A stretch of DNA of 64,000 nucleotides from Shinella sp032095155 (GCF_049199905.1 NZ_JBLZPK010000029.1:1-64000), one strand, 5' to 3'; counted from the stretch's first letter, positions 15,006 to 24,557 are shown. A program made the numbers and translations. Notes: generated from the letters alone by a model not told the origin.

Positions 15006-17315
15006 TTATTTCTTCTTCAGCGCCTCGGCGAAAGCCGCACCGAAGGCACCCTGCGCGGGCGCCTGCTGCTTGGGCGCGGCCTGGCTGAATTTCGGCTTCA
15101 TCTGGGTGTTCCTGTCGTTGCGCGGGGCGTTGTCGCGGGCGGCGGGCGCGCCGCCGTCCTTACGCATGGTCAAGCCGATACGCTTGCGCGGCACGTCGAC
15201 CTCGGTCACACGCACCTTCACAACGTCGCCGGCCTTCACCACCTCATGCGGGTCCTTGATGAAACGGTCGGCCAGCTGCGAGACATGCACGAGGCCATCC
15301 TGATGCACGCCGATATCGACGAAGGCGCCGAAGGCGGCGACGTTTGTGACGGTGCCCTCCAGCAGCATGCCGGGCTTGAGATCCTTGATGTCGTCGATAC
15401 CATCCGCAAAGGTCGCGGTCTTGAACTCCGGGCGCGGGTCGCGGCCGGGTTTTTCCAGTTCGGCGAGGATGTCCTTGACCGTCGGCAGGCCGAAGCGCTC
15501 ATCGACAAAGACCTTCGGATCGAGCTGCTTCAGCGCGGCGCTATCCCCCATCAGGGTGCGCACGTCACGGCCGCAGGCGGCGACGATCTTTTTCGCCACG
15601 CCATAGGCTTCCGGATGCACCGAGGAGGCGTCGAGCGGCTCCTTACCGTTCGGAATGCGCAGGAAGCCGGCGCATTGTTCGAAGGTGCGCGCGCCGAGGC
15701 GGGAGACCTTCATCAGTTCCTTTCGGCTCTCGAAGGGGCCATTGGCATCGCGATGCGCGACGATGGCTTCCGCGGACGATTTGCCAAGGCCGGACACGCG
15801 GGCGAGCAGCGGCGCGGAGGCCGTGTTGAGATCGACGCCGACGGCGTTCACCGCATCTTCCACCACCGCATCGAGCGAGCGGGAGAGTTTCCCCTGGTCG
15901 ACATCGTGCTGGTACTGGCCGACACCGATCGACTTCGGCTCGATCTTCACCAGTTCGGCGAGCGGATCCTGCAGGCGCCGCGCGATGGAGACGGCACCGC
16001 GCAGTGAGACGTCGAGGTTGGGGAATTCCGCGGCCGCCGTTTCCGAGGCCGAATAGACCGAGGCGCCGGCTTCCGAGACGATGACCTTGGTGGGCTTTGC
16101 GCCCGGCAACTGGGCCAGCATGTCGGCGACCAGCTTTTCCGTCTCGCGGCTGCCCGTGCCGTTGCCGATGGAAATCAGCTCGACCTTGTGCTTGCGGATG
16201 AGGCTGGCAAGCTCGGCCTGCGTGCCGCGCACGTCGTTTTTCGGCGGGAACGGATAGACCGTCGTCGTCTCGACCACCTTGCCGGTATTGTCGACGACAG
16301 CGACCTTGACGCCGGTGCGGATGCCTGGATCGAGGCCCATCGTGGCGCGCGTGCCGGCGGGGGCAGCGAGTAGCAGGTCCTTGAGATTACGGGCGAAAAC
16401 GCGGATGGCCTCCTCTTCGGAGCGTTCGCGCATCTCGCGCATCAGGTCGAGCGACAGCGACATGGAGAGCTTGACGCGCCACGTCCAGCCGATGACCTCG
16501 GCCAGCCACTTGTCACCCGGCTTCACGCCGACCGCATAGAAGGAGGCGATGATGCGCTCGACGGGCTTGACCGGCTCGGTGCTGTCCTGATCGACGACGA
16601 TATCGACCGACAGAAATTCCTCGTTCCAGCCGCGCAGCATGGCGAGCGCCCGGTGGCCGGGCACGGTCGCCCAGCGTTCGGTGTGGTCGAAATAGTCGGA
16701 AAACTTCGCACCGGCCTCCTGCTTGCCCTCGACCACGCGGGAACGCAAGAAGGCATTGCTTTTCATGTATTCGCGCAGGCGCTTCAGGAGATCGGCGTTT
16801 TCCGTCAGTTGCTCGGCGACGATGTCGCGTGCGCCTTCCAGCGCCGCCTTTACATCCGCCACCTCGGACGACAGGAATTTTTCGGCGAGCTCCGCGGGTA
16901 CCAAAGCGCGGTCGGCGAGTATCTGCTCGGCGAGGGCCCCGAGGCCACGCTCGCGGGCGATCTCCGCCTTGGTGCGGCGCTTCGGCTTGTAGGGCAGGTA
17001 GATGTCCTCGAGCTCGGCCTTCGTCATGACGGCGGCGATCTTGCCGGAAAGCTCGTCCGTCAGCTTGCCCTGCCCCGCGATGCTCTCGAGGATCGAGGCG
17101 CGGCGGGCTTCCAGCTCGCGCAGATAGGTCAGCCGCTCGGAAAGCGTGCGCAGCTGCGTATCGTCGAGACCGCCGGTCACTTCCTTGCGGTATCGCGCGA
17201 TGAAGGGCACGGTCGCGCCCTCGTCCAAGAGCCCGACGGCGGCGGAAACCTGCGCGGCGCTCGCCTTGATCTCGGATGCGATCAGGTTTGCGATCTTCTG
17301 CGGTGTCGGGGCCAT
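15006..17315 (-). CDS. tex: Tex-family RNA-binding transcription accessory protein
   Basis: 769-residue nucleic-acid-binding protein of the Tex/YhgF family. An N-terminal helical region starts MAPTPQKIANLIASEIKASA and contains FIARYRKEVTGGLDD. A YqgF/RNase H-like domain follows (MGLDPGIRTGVKVAVVD), then helix-hairpin-helix motifs (LARVSGLGKSSAEAIVAHRD) and an S1 domain (PGMLLEGTVTNVAAFGAFVDIG) near residue 610-690, with a basic Gln/Pro/Ala tail. The start at 17315 follows a GAGGAG site; an in-frame upstream ATG (17414) lies in non-family sequence. It is transcribed alone. Confidence 0.95.
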   Translation of the reverse strand: MAPTPQKIANLIASEIKASAAQVSAAVGLLDEGATVPFIARYRKEVTGGLDDTQLRTLSERLTYLRELEARRASILESIAGQGKLTDELSGKIAAVMTKAELEDIYLPYKPKRRTKAEIARERGLGALAEQILADRALVPAELAEKFLSSEVADVKAALEGARDIVAEQLTENADLLKRLREYMKSNAFLRSRVVEGKQEAGAKFSDYFDHTERWATVPGHRALAMLRGWNEEFLSVDIVVDQDSTEPVKPVERIIASFYAVGVKPGDKWLAEVIGWTWRVKLSMSLSLDLMREMRERSEEEAIRVFARNLKDLLLAAPAGTRATMGLDPGIRTGVKVAVVDNTGKVVETTTVYPFPPKNDVRGTQAELASLIRKHKVELISIGNGTGSRETEKLVADMLAQLPGAKPTKVIVSEAGASVYSASETAAAEFPNLDVSLRGAVSIARRLQDPLAELVKIEPKSIGVGQYQHDVDQGKLSRSLDAVVEDAVNAVGVDLNTASAPLLARVSGLGKSSAEAIVAHRDANGPFESRKELMKVSRLGARTFEQCAGFLRIPNGKEPLDASSVHPEAYGVAKKIVAACGRDVRTLMGDSAALKQLDPKVFVDERFGLPTVKDILAELEKPGRDPRPEFKTATFADGIDDIKDLKPGMLLEGTVTNVAAFGAFVDIGVHQDGLVHVSQLADRFIKDPHEVVKAGDVVKVRVTEVDVPRKRIGLTMRKDGGAPAARDNAPRNDRNTQMKPKFSQAAPKQQAPAQGAFGAAFAEALKKK

Positions 17316-17545
17316 GTCGAACTCCTCTGGGTGGCAGGCGGGGCGGCGACCATAGTGCGCGGCCGCAAACAGGCCAATCGCAGGCGGGACGGGCCATCGC
17401 CACGTCCACAACATATATCACGGGCTGCCCCGCCATGCAGAAGTGCATCAGGGTTGAATGGACAAAAACAGGAGCTTACCGGTTGTAACGCTTCATAAAG
17501 TCTTGCCGCCTATCTTGTCCCCGTAGGGGAAACGGGGCCTTCGGC

Positions 17546-18595
17546 ATGCGCGGCGCATTTTTTGCAGCAGTCTCACTGACGGCCTTCGCCACGGCTGCTC
17601 CCGCGGGCGCGGCCACGCTCAACCTGCTCATCTGGGAATCTTATATCGATGGGCAGATTCTCAAGGACTTCTCGGCCGAGACGGGTGTCGAGGTCCGCCA
17701 GACCTTCTACGACAGCGGCGATGCGCGCGACGAAATCCTCGCCGACCCCAACAGCAATGTCGATGTGGTGCTCACCAACGAGAACGGCGCGCGGCTCTAT
17801 GGCAACCGCGGCGTCATCATGGCGCTGGACACCACAATGGTGCCATCGCTCAAGGACTATGCCGAAACCTGGACGACGCGCTGCGGCGGCTTCGGTGTGC
17901 CCTATCTCTGGGGCACGATGGGCATCCTCTATCGCTCCGATAAGATCACCACGCCGCCCACCTCCTGGGCGGACATGATGAAGCCGACTGAGAGCCTGCG
18001 CGGCCACATCGCCATGTATGACGACCATGCCGAGGCCTTCGTCGCCCCGCTCGTACTGCTCGGCAAGTCGGTCAACGCCAATGACAACGAAACGCTGAAG
18101 GCGGCCTATGAACTGATGAAGGCGCAGGTGCCCTATGTGCTCACCTACGACTATGTCATCACCTCCATCCAGAGCGCCGACAAGGGGCCGAACATCTGGA
18201 TGGCGCTCGGCTATAGCGGCGACCAATACACGCTGAACGACAAGGTTTCTTCGCCCGGCCTCTGGCGCTATGTCGTGCCGAAGGAGGGAACGCTCTCCTG
18301 GCTCGACTGTGTTTCCGTCAGCGCGCGCTCTGAAAACAAGGATCTCGCGCTGAAGCTGGTGGATTACATCAGCAACGCCAAGAACGGCGCCCGCAACGCC
18401 GTCAAACTCAACATGCCGACCGCCAGCACCGCCGCTTTGGCGCTGCTGCCGGAAGACATGCGCTCCAATCCCGAAATCTATGCCGCACCGGAAATCCTGG
18501 CCAAAAGCCAGTTTCAGGAGGAACTGACCGTACAATCGGTGCAGGCCCGCCGCCGCATCATCAGCAGTCTGGCCAAGATCAGTGACGCTCGGTAA
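17546..18595 (+). CDS. PotD/NspS-like periplasmic polyamine-binding protein
   Basis: 349-residue extracellular solute-binding protein of the PotD type with a Sec signal (MRGAFFAAVSLTAFATAAPAG, cleavage near APAGAA). By eye it aligns with E. coli PotD: LLIWESYIDGQILKDFSAET, PYLWGTMGILYRSD, SWADMMKP, and VVPKEGTLSWLDC, in which the Trp and Asp at PotD ligand positions 255/257 are kept. No ABC permease or ATPase genes follow. Instead the gene overlaps the 5' end of a membrane GGDEF-EAL gene by 14 bases. That is the arrangement of Vibrio cholerae nspS-mbaA, in which NspS is a polyamine sensor and not a transporter subunit, so a signalling role is inferred. The ligand is unproven. Confidence 0.87.
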   Translation: MRGAFFAAVSLTAFATAAPAGAATLNLLIWESYIDGQILKDFSAETGVEVRQTFYDSGDARDEILADPNSNVDVVLTNENGARLYGNRGVIMALDTTMVPSLKDYAETWTTRCGGFGVPYLWGTMGILYRSDKITTPPTSWADMMKPTESLRGHIAMYDDHAEAFVAPLVLLGKSVNANDNETLKAAYELMKAQVPYVLTYDYVITSIQSADKGPNIWMALGYSGDQYTLNDKVSSPGLWRYVVPKEGTLSWLDCVSVSARSENKDLALKLVDYISNAKNGARNAVKLNMPTASTAALALLPEDMRSNPEIYAAPEILAKSQFQEELTVQSVQARRRIISSLAKISDAR

Positions 18596-20945
18596 ACGCG
18601 CCCTCTCCCTCATTTTTCCCGTCATTCTGGCCGGCTACGTGCTTGCGGCCTCGCTGATCTATTATGTGCAGAGTTCTTCGGTCATCGGGCTGGAGCGCGC
18701 GCGGCTCTGGCAGCAGATGGGTCTGCTGACGGCCGTCTTCCAGAACGAGGTGACGCAGAACCGCAGCCTCATCTATTCACTCGTCGAGGGTGGCGCCGTG
18801 CGCCTCTTCGTCAACGAGCCGGACGCCGCCTATCGCAGCAACGCGCTCGGCGTGCGCCTGCAGCAGAGCATCACCTCGCTCTCCGATGACGGCAAGAAAT
18901 TCATCTCCGTCGCCATCATCCGCCCGCCGCTGACGGTCGACTACTACTACGAGAACAGCGACGATCCCTTTGCCGAGATCACGCGCCAGCAGGTCGAGCA
19001 TGCCCGCCAGGTGATCGCAAGCCCCCGGCTGTCCTCCTGGAGCTATCTTGATGTCGAGGGCATCGAGCCGCTGATCGTGCATTCGGAATTCATCGACCCC
19101 CTGACCTTCAACCGTCCCGTCGCCAGCGCCAAGAACGGCGCGATCCTGGTGCAGACGGCGGTCAGGCCAAAACTGTTCCTCGACATGAAGCGGGCGCTGG
19201 AGAAGGAATACGGCGCTGAGATCGAGATCGGCCAGCACCAGCTTCTCGCCCAGGGCGCACTCTCGGCCACCGCGACGCTCAGCCCCTCGCTCTTCGCGCG
19301 CCTGACGCCGGATCCGATGTTCCTGAACGACCGGCTGTGGACGCTGAAATCGCTGCTGGCGCTCGGCGCCATCGCGCTCAGTCTCTGCACCATCGTGCTC
19401 GTGCTCGGCCTCGTGCGCCGCTACATCACCAATCCCATTGCCCGCCTCGACCGCCAGCTGACCGACGTGATGACCGGCAGCCGCAGCGCGCTTCCCGAGA
19501 TGAACGAAGCCGGCGAGATCGGCCGCCTGTCGGCCAACGTCAAGCGCCTGCACGACCATTCGATGCAGTCCTTCGATCTCGTGCAGAACGCCTCGTGGAC
19601 GGACACGCTGACGGGCATTTCCAACCGCGAATATTTCAACATCCGCTCCACCCAGATCCTCGAAGAGGCCGAAGCCGAGGATATCGGCTGCACCCTGCTC
19701 TTCATCGACGTGGATAACTTCAAATTCGTCAACGACAAACACGGCCACAAGATCGGTGACGAGCTTCTGAAGGTTCTCGCCGACCGTATTTCGGCGATCG
19801 TCGCGCGCGCGGTCACGGAACGCGGCCTGCCGGACGGTCTGTTCGCGCGGCTTTCCGGCGACGAATTCGCCATCATGCTGCGCTGCCAGCCGGGAAGCGG
19901 CACGATCACCGAAACATCGAACCAGATCCTGGCGCTCTTCGGCGAAGGGTTCGAGGTTTTGGACAAGGCCTATCCGGTCACCGCCAGCATCGGCATCGCC
20001 GTCTATCCCGAGGACGCCCGCACCCTGCCCGAGCTCGTCGCCAACGCGGATGCCGCCATGTACCAGGCGAAATCCCAAGGCAAGAACGGCTCGGCGCGCT
20101 ATTCCCGCTCGCTGCACGAAAAGCGCAACCGCCAGCGCCGCATCGAAGAAGAGCTGCGCGTGCTCGATCCCGACCGCGAATTCCACCTCGTCTATATGCC
20201 GATCGTCGATGGCCACGGTAAGGTTATGGGGTGCGAGGCGCTGTTGCGCTGGAATTCCCCGGTTCTCGGCCGCGTGACGCCGGACGAATTCATTCCGATC
20301 GCCGAGACGACCGGCCTGTTCAGCAAGATCGACTGGTGGGTGATCGACCGCGCAATGGCGGAGTACGGCCAGATCAAGAAGCTGTTCGGCGCCGAGACGA
20401 TCCTTTGCATCAACATCTCATCGGCCGAACTTTACACCAAGTCGATCAGCGACCATTTCTGCGAATGCGCCGACCGGCATGGCGTGGATGCCCGCGTCAT
20501 CGAGATCGAGCTGACGGAAACCTTTGCGGTGAAACTCGGCGAGCAGTCGCGCCGCAACATCGAGATCCTGCGCAGCCGTGGCTTTCGCATCTCGATCGAC
20601 GATTTCGGCGCCGGCTATACCTCGGTGCAGCAGATCATCGAATACCCGGCCGAGACCATCAAGCTCGACCGCGAACTGGTCGAAAGCCTCACCCGCTCGG
20701 CCGCCCTTCCGACGCTGCGCGCGCTCGTGGCGCTCTGCCACGCGCAGGACATGTCGGTGATTGCCGAAGGCGTCGATACGACGGAGAAAATGGGCCTGCT
20801 CGCCGCCGCCGGTTGCGACTTCTACCAGGGCTATCTCATCTGCAAACCCCAGCCGATCGAAGAGCTCGGCATCTGGGCGATGCAGCGGCTGGTGGAAAAG
20901 GCGCGCGAAGTTGCGCAAAGCCCGGAGCGTCGGGCGCGGGCGTAA
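18582..20945 (+). CDS. Membrane GGDEF-EAL protein, MbaA-like
   Basis: 787-residue inner-membrane cyclic-di-GMP enzyme. Helix 1 is about residues 8-30, the periplasmic sensor 31-256, helix 2 257-280 and a HAMP-like linker 281-330. The GGDEF domain has IDVDNFKFVNDKHGH and S425-G-D-E-F, a substitution tolerated by active diguanylate cyclases, with no canonical RxxD inhibitory site upstream. The EAL domain has E552-A-L-L, D673-D674-F-G and E729 in AEGVDT, so both activities look possible. Translation starts at GTG 18582 inside the end of the binding-protein gene, implying coupling. Order and topology match NspS/MbaA, where the binding protein docks on the periplasmic domain; this role is inferred. 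Confidence 0.9.
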   Translation: MTLGKRALSLIFPVILAGYVLAASLIYYVQSSSVIGLERARLWQQMGLLTAVFQNEVTQNRSLIYSLVEGGAVRLFVNEPDAAYRSNALGVRLQQSITSLSDDGKKFISVAIIRPPLTVDYYYENSDDPFAEITRQQVEHARQVIASPRLSSWSYLDVEGIEPLIVHSEFIDPLTFNRPVASAKNGAILVQTAVRPKLFLDMKRALEKEYGAEIEIGQHQLLAQGALSATATLSPSLFARLTPDPMFLNDRLWTLKSLLALGAIALSLCTIVLVLGLVRRYITNPIARLDRQLTDVMTGSRSALPEMNEAGEIGRLSANVKRLHDHSMQSFDLVQNASWTDTLTGISNREYFNIRSTQILEEAEAEDIGCTLLFIDVDNFKFVNDKHGHKIGDELLKVLADRISAIVARAVTERGLPDGLFARLSGDEFAIMLRCQPGSGTITETSNQILALFGEGFEVLDKAYPVTASIGIAVYPEDARTLPELVANADAAMYQAKSQGKNGSARYSRSLHEKRNRQRRIEEELRVLDPDREFHLVYMPIVDGHGKVMGCEALLRWNSPVLGRVTPDEFIPIAETTGLFSKIDWWVIDRAMAEYGQIKKLFGAETILCINISSAELYTKSISDHFCECADRHGVDARVIEIELTETFAVKLGEQSRRNIEILRSRGFRISIDDFGAGYTSVQQIIEYPAETIKLDRELVESLTRSAALPTLRALVALCHAQDMSVIAEGVDTTEKMGLLAAAGCDFYQGYLICKPQPIEELGIWAMQRLVEKAREVAQSPERRARA

Positions 20946-20951
20946 AGCAAA

Positions 20952-20972
20952 TGGGGCTGCATCGCAGCCCCA
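20952..20972. terminator. Hairpin between GGDEF-EAL gene and era
   Basis: Perfect 9-bp stem TGGGGCTGC / GCAGCCCCA with a 3-base loop lies 7 bases after the GGDEF-EAL stop and 9 bases before the era stop. It probably ends both converging transcripts; the minus-strand side is followed by TTTGCTTT. Confidence 0.65.
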
Positions 20973-20981
20973 CTCTCAAAA

Positions 20982-21926
20982 TCACGACGTCGGGAAATCC
21001 AACCCCATTTCGCGGAACCGCGCCGGGTCGTCGCCCCAGTTCTCGCGCACCTTCACAAAGAGAAAGAGGTGCACCGTCTGCTCGAGGATTTCAGACAGTT
21101 CCTTGCGGGACGCCGTGGAGATCGCCTTGATCGCGTCGCCGTTCTTGCCGAGTGCGATCTTCTTCTGGCTGTCGCGCTCGACATAGATGACCTGTTCGAT
21201 GCGCACCGAGCCGTCCTTGCGCTCTTCCCACTTTTCCGTTTCGACATGCGAGGAATAGGGAAGCTCCTGATGGAGGCGCAGGAAGAGCTTTTCACGGGTG
21301 ATTTCGGCCGCAAGCTGGCGCATCGGCAGGTCGGAAATCTGGTCTTCCGGATAGTACCAGGGGCCTTCCGGCAGCGCGGCGGAGAGGTAATCCATCACGT
21401 CTTCACAGCCGGAACCGTTCAGCGCCGAGATCATGAAGGTGCGCTCGAACTTGACGACCTCGTTGACGGCGGCCGTCAGCTTCAAAAGATCTTCCGGCTT
21501 GACGCGGTCGACCTTGTTCAAGACGAGGATCTTCGGCTGGTGGACTTCCTTCAGGCCTTCCAGGATCGTCTCGGCGTCTCCTCTGAGGCCACGCTCGCTG
21601 TCGATCAGGAACATGATGAAGTCGGCATCCTTGGCGCCGCCCCAGGCGGTCGTGACCATGGCGCGGTCGAGCCGGCGGCGCGGCTTGAAAATGCCGGGCG
21701 TGTCCATGAAGACGATCTGGGCGTTGTTGTGGATGGCGATGCCGCGCACGATGGCGCGCGTCGTCTGCACCTTGTGGCTGACGATCGATACCTTGGCGCC
21801 GACGAGGCGGTTGACCAGCGTCGACTTGCCGGCATTGGTCGCGCCGATCAGCGCCACGAAGCCCGAATGGGTCGGGCCTTCGACGGCGGCGCCGGTTTCG
21901 GCAGGGTTTTGGTTTTCTTCGGTCAT
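20982..21926 (-). CDS. era: GTPase Era
   Basis: 314-residue Ras-like GTPase that binds 16S rRNA and assists 30S maturation. The G motifs are visible: GATNAGKS (P-loop, near residue 28), DTPGIF and NKVD, and a C-terminal KH domain contains the IALGKNGDAIKAIS loop. It follows rnc by 9 bases in the DUF2062-acpS-lepB-rnc-era unit. Its 12-residue N-terminal extension rich in Glu/Asn/Pro is ordinary for rhizobia. Confidence 0.97.
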   Translation of the reverse strand: MTEENQNPAETGAAVEGPTHSGFVALIGATNAGKSTLVNRLVGAKVSIVSHKVQTTRAIVRGIAIHNNAQIVFMDTPGIFKPRRRLDRAMVTTAWGGAKDADFIMFLIDSERGLRGDAETILEGLKEVHQPKILVLNKVDRVKPEDLLKLTAAVNEVVKFERTFMISALNGSGCEDVMDYLSAALPEGPWYYPEDQISDLPMRQLAAEITREKLFLRLHQELPYSSHVETEKWEERKDGSVRIEQVIYVERDSQKKIALGKNGDAIKAISTASRKELSEILEQTVHLFLFVKVRENWGDDPARFREMGLDFPTS

Positions 21927-21935
21927 GATGTCCGT

Positions 21936-22655
21936 TTAATCCGAGGCCTGGCTTTTCGGCCAGACGCCTTCGCGTTCCAGAATCTTCGTTGCGGCCACCT
22001 GTTCGGCGGCCCGTTTCGAGCGGTCGACGCCGGTTTCCGGCTTCACGCCCTTGATCTCCACCGTCACGGTGAAGCGCGGGTCGTGATCCGGGCCGGAGCG
22101 GTCGTCCACCTTGTAGTTCGGCGTCAGGCCGAAGCGGGCATGCGCCCATTCCTGCAATTCGGTCTTGGCATCGCGCCGCGCACCTTCCGCGCGGGCCGCC
22201 CTGCCCTCCCAGTTGCGCAGGATGAAGCCGCGCGCGGCTTCCAGCCCGCCGTCGAGATAGATCGCGGCGATCAGCGACTCTATCACATCGGCGCGCACAT
22301 TCAGCATGGCTTTTCCAGTGAGCTTCTTCACGTCCGCACCGGTGCGGATGAAGCGGTGCAGCGCGAGGTCATCGGAGACCGCCGCACAGCTTTCGGCGCT
22401 CACGAGTTGGTTCAGGCGAACGGAAAGCTCGCCCTCCTTGGCATCGCGAAAGGTGCGAAACAGCATCTCAGCGACGCAGAGCCCGAGCACCCGGTCGCCG
22501 AGGAATTCCAACCGCTCGTAATTGCTGCCTTTTCCCGGCCGGGCGCTCGCATGGGTGATCGCCCGGTCGAGACGCTCCTTGTCGGTGAAGGCGTAGCCGA
22601 TCAGCTCTTCGAGAGCCTTGCGGTTGACGTCGTTCAGCGGAACGGCGCCCTTCAT
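21936..22655 (-). CDS. rnc: Ribonuclease III
   Basis: 239-residue dsRNA-specific endonuclease for rRNA and mRNA processing. The catalytic signature ERLEFLGDRVLGLCVAEML is near residue 43, the second acidic region DVIESLIAAIYLDGG is present, and a C-terminal double-stranded RNA-binding domain begins KTELQEWAHA and ends KILEREGVWPKS. The ATG overlaps the lepB stop by 4 bases. Confidence 0.97.
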   Translation of the reverse strand: MKGAVPLNDVNRKALEELIGYAFTDKERLDRAITHASARPGKGSNYERLEFLGDRVLGLCVAEMLFRTFRDAKEGELSVRLNQLVSAESCAAVSDDLALHRFIRTGADVKKLTGKAMLNVRADVIESLIAAIYLDGGLEAARGFILRNWEGRAARAEGARRDAKTELQEWAHARFGLTPNYKVDDRSGPDHDPRFTVTVEIKGVKPETGVDRSKRAAEQVAATKILEREGVWPKSQASD

Positions 22656-23422
22656 TCAACGACCTTGAACAGACGATCCCAGCGCAGGTTCGTCGGCCAT
22701 TTCCAGATTTCGCTGAAGGCGGTGTCATGGCCGAGCGAGAAGAAGATGAGGCTGGCGCGGCCGATCAGATTTTCCGCCGGCACGAAACCGACGTCGAAAC
22801 GGCTGTCGGCCGAGTTGTCGCGGTTGTCGCCCATCATGAAATAATGGCCTTCGGGCACGATGAATTCGCGCGTGTTGTCGCCGACCGTGCCGGGGCGCGT
22901 GTCCAGCGTGTCATAGGTCACGCCGTTGTCGAGCTTTTCACGGAAGACCGGAACGTCCTCGCCCGTGTCGTACTGGTCGTCGGCGCGGAAGAAGCCGTTG
23001 TGCTCGCGCGGAACCACGACACCGTTGACGTAGAGCTCGCTGTCCTTGACCTGAATGCGGTCACCCGGCAGGCCGACGAGACGCTTGATGTAGTCGATAT
23101 CCGGGTTCGGCGGGAAGCGGAAGACGACAATGTCGCCGCGCTTCGGCTCGCTGGCGAAGATGCGGCCGGAGAACAGGTTCGGCGAGAACGGCAGCGAATA
23201 TTTCGAATAGCCGTAGGAGAACTTGTTGACGAAGAGGTAATCGCCGACGAGCAGCGTCGGCATCATGGAGCCGGAGGGGATGGTGAAGGGCTGGAAGAGC
23301 AGCGTACGGATCACCACAGCGAGCAGCAGCGCCTGGATTATGACCTTGACGTTTTCCCACAGGCCGCCTTCGGCCTTTTCTGTCTTCTCTGCCACGCCGG
23401 ACTTTTCCTTATTTGCGAACAT
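22652..23422 (-). CDS. lepB: Signal peptidase I
   Basis: 256-residue membrane-bound leader peptidase. One N-terminal transmembrane helix (about residues 23-42) is followed by the catalytic serine motif PSGSMMPTLLVGDY, the catalytic lysine region DYIKRLVGLPGDRI and the box YFMMGDNRDNSADSR. The charged pre-helix tail (KEKSGVAEKTEKAEG) stays cytoplasmic. It lies between acpS and rnc, its stop overlapping the rnc start. Confidence 0.97.
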   Translation of the reverse strand: MFANKEKSGVAEKTEKAEGGLWENVKVIIQALLLAVVIRTLLFQPFTIPSGSMMPTLLVGDYLFVNKFSYGYSKYSLPFSPNLFSGRIFASEPKRGDIVVFRFPPNPDIDYIKRLVGLPGDRIQVKDSELYVNGVVVPREHNGFFRADDQYDTGEDVPVFREKLDNGVTYDTLDTRPGTVGDNTREFIVPEGHYFMMGDNRDNSADSRFDVGFVPAENLIGRASLIFFSLGHDTAFSEIWKWPTNLRWDRLFKVVE

Positions 23423-23489
23423 GGGGCCCTCTATAGAGGAAAGGTTGTCTGTTGGAAATCGCGTCGGTCAAAAAGACGCGGGGATCCGG

Positions 23490-23900
23490 TTATCCAGGCG
23501 TTCCGGCCGGAAGCGCCTCGATGATCACGAAAGCTTGCGCCAGCGGAAAGTCGTCGGTGATGGTGATGTGGATGCGCGCCTCGTGGCCCGCAGGAAGCAT
23601 CTGTTGCAATCGCTCCAGCGCCCCGCCCGTCAGCTTCATCGTCGGCTTGCCGCCCGGCAGGTTGACGACGCCCATATCCTTCCAGAACACGCCCTGCGCC
23701 AGACCCGTGCCGAGCGCCTTGGAACAGGCCTCCTTGGCGGCGAAGCGCTTGGCATAGGAGGCCGCGCGGTTCTTGCGCCCGTCGGATTTCGCCCGCTCGA
23801 TCTCGGTGAAACACCGATCGGTGAACCGCGCGCCAAACCGCTCCAGCGACTTCTCCACCCGGCGGATGTCGATGAGGTCGCTGCCGATGCCGATGATCAT
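23490..23900 (-). CDS. acpS: Holo-[acyl-carrier-protein] synthase
   Basis: 136-residue phosphopantetheinyl transferase that activates acyl carrier protein. The family motifs IIGIGSDLIDIRRVE (N-terminus) and YAKRFAAKEACSKALGTG are present. The ATG at 23900 overlaps the stop of the DUF2062 gene (ATGA), so the two are translationally coupled. A much longer frame upstream is read-through of the overlapping gene and is not part of AcpS. Confidence 0.96.
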   Translation of the reverse strand: MIIGIGSDLIDIRRVEKSLERFGARFTDRCFTEIERAKSDGRKNRAASYAKRFAAKEACSKALGTGLAQGVFWKDMGVVNLPGGKPTMKLTGGALERLQQMLPAGHEARIHITITDDFPLAQAFVIIEALPAGTPG

Positions 23901-24493
23901 AGGGTCGTTTCTCCGGGGGAAAGGGCGGTTGTGCGGGTCGGGGAAAGGCCGGCGCGCTCCAGAAGGCGCGCGTGACGCCGCGCCTTGAAGGAGCGCACGG
24001 CAAAGCGTGTCACGCCATAAGCGATGGCGGCCGTCACGAGACCGAGAAGGCCGGCGCCGGCAAGCATCGGCTTCAGAACCGGCTGCCAGAGTTCGGACAG
24101 TTGCAGGTGCTCCAGCCGATGGAAGAGCTCTCCCGCCGTCACCGCCTCGCTGGAGGTGATGCCGAGAAGGACCTCGCCGACGCGGAAGGTCGCGAGCGCA
24201 ATCAGCGGAATGGTGAGCGGATTGGCAATGGTCGTGGCGAGCGCCGCAGCCAGCAGATTGCCGGCCATCAAATAGGCGAGCGCCATGGCTAGGACGATAT
24301 GGAAGCCGAGAAGCGGCGTGAAGGCGGAAAACATGCCGGCGGCAACGCCGGCGGCCACCGCATGCGGCGACGCGGAAAGGCGCAGGATTCGCTTGGCAAG
24401 GTAGCGCGCCGGACGCGTTAACCCCTTGCGCGGCCAGAAGAATTCGCGCAACCGGTCGGCCATCGAGGCCTTCTTTCGGCGTCTGAACAACAT
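23897..24493 (-). CDS. DUF2062 membrane protein
   Basis: 198-residue protein with a basic N-terminus (MLFRRRKK) and several hydrophobic segments (HAVAAGVAAGMFSAFTPLLG; MALAYLMAGNLLAAALAT; ANPLTIPLIALATFRVG), the DUF2062 pattern. The function is unknown. ATG 24493 is chosen over TTG 24499. The gene leads the acpS-lepB-rnc-era unit and overlaps acpS. Confidence 0.85.
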   Translation of the reverse strand: MLFRRRKKASMADRLREFFWPRKGLTRPARYLAKRILRLSASPHAVAAGVAAGMFSAFTPLLGFHIVLAMALAYLMAGNLLAAALATTIANPLTIPLIALATFRVGEVLLGITSSEAVTAGELFHRLEHLQLSELWQPVLKPMLAGAGLLGLVTAAIAYGVTRFAVRSFKARRHARLLERAGLSPTRTTALSPGETTL

Positions 24494-24557
24494 GCCCAAG
24501 ACATAGCCGATCCGTTAGTGGCATTTCAATGGCGCTGACATAGCACCAAGACCGGCC

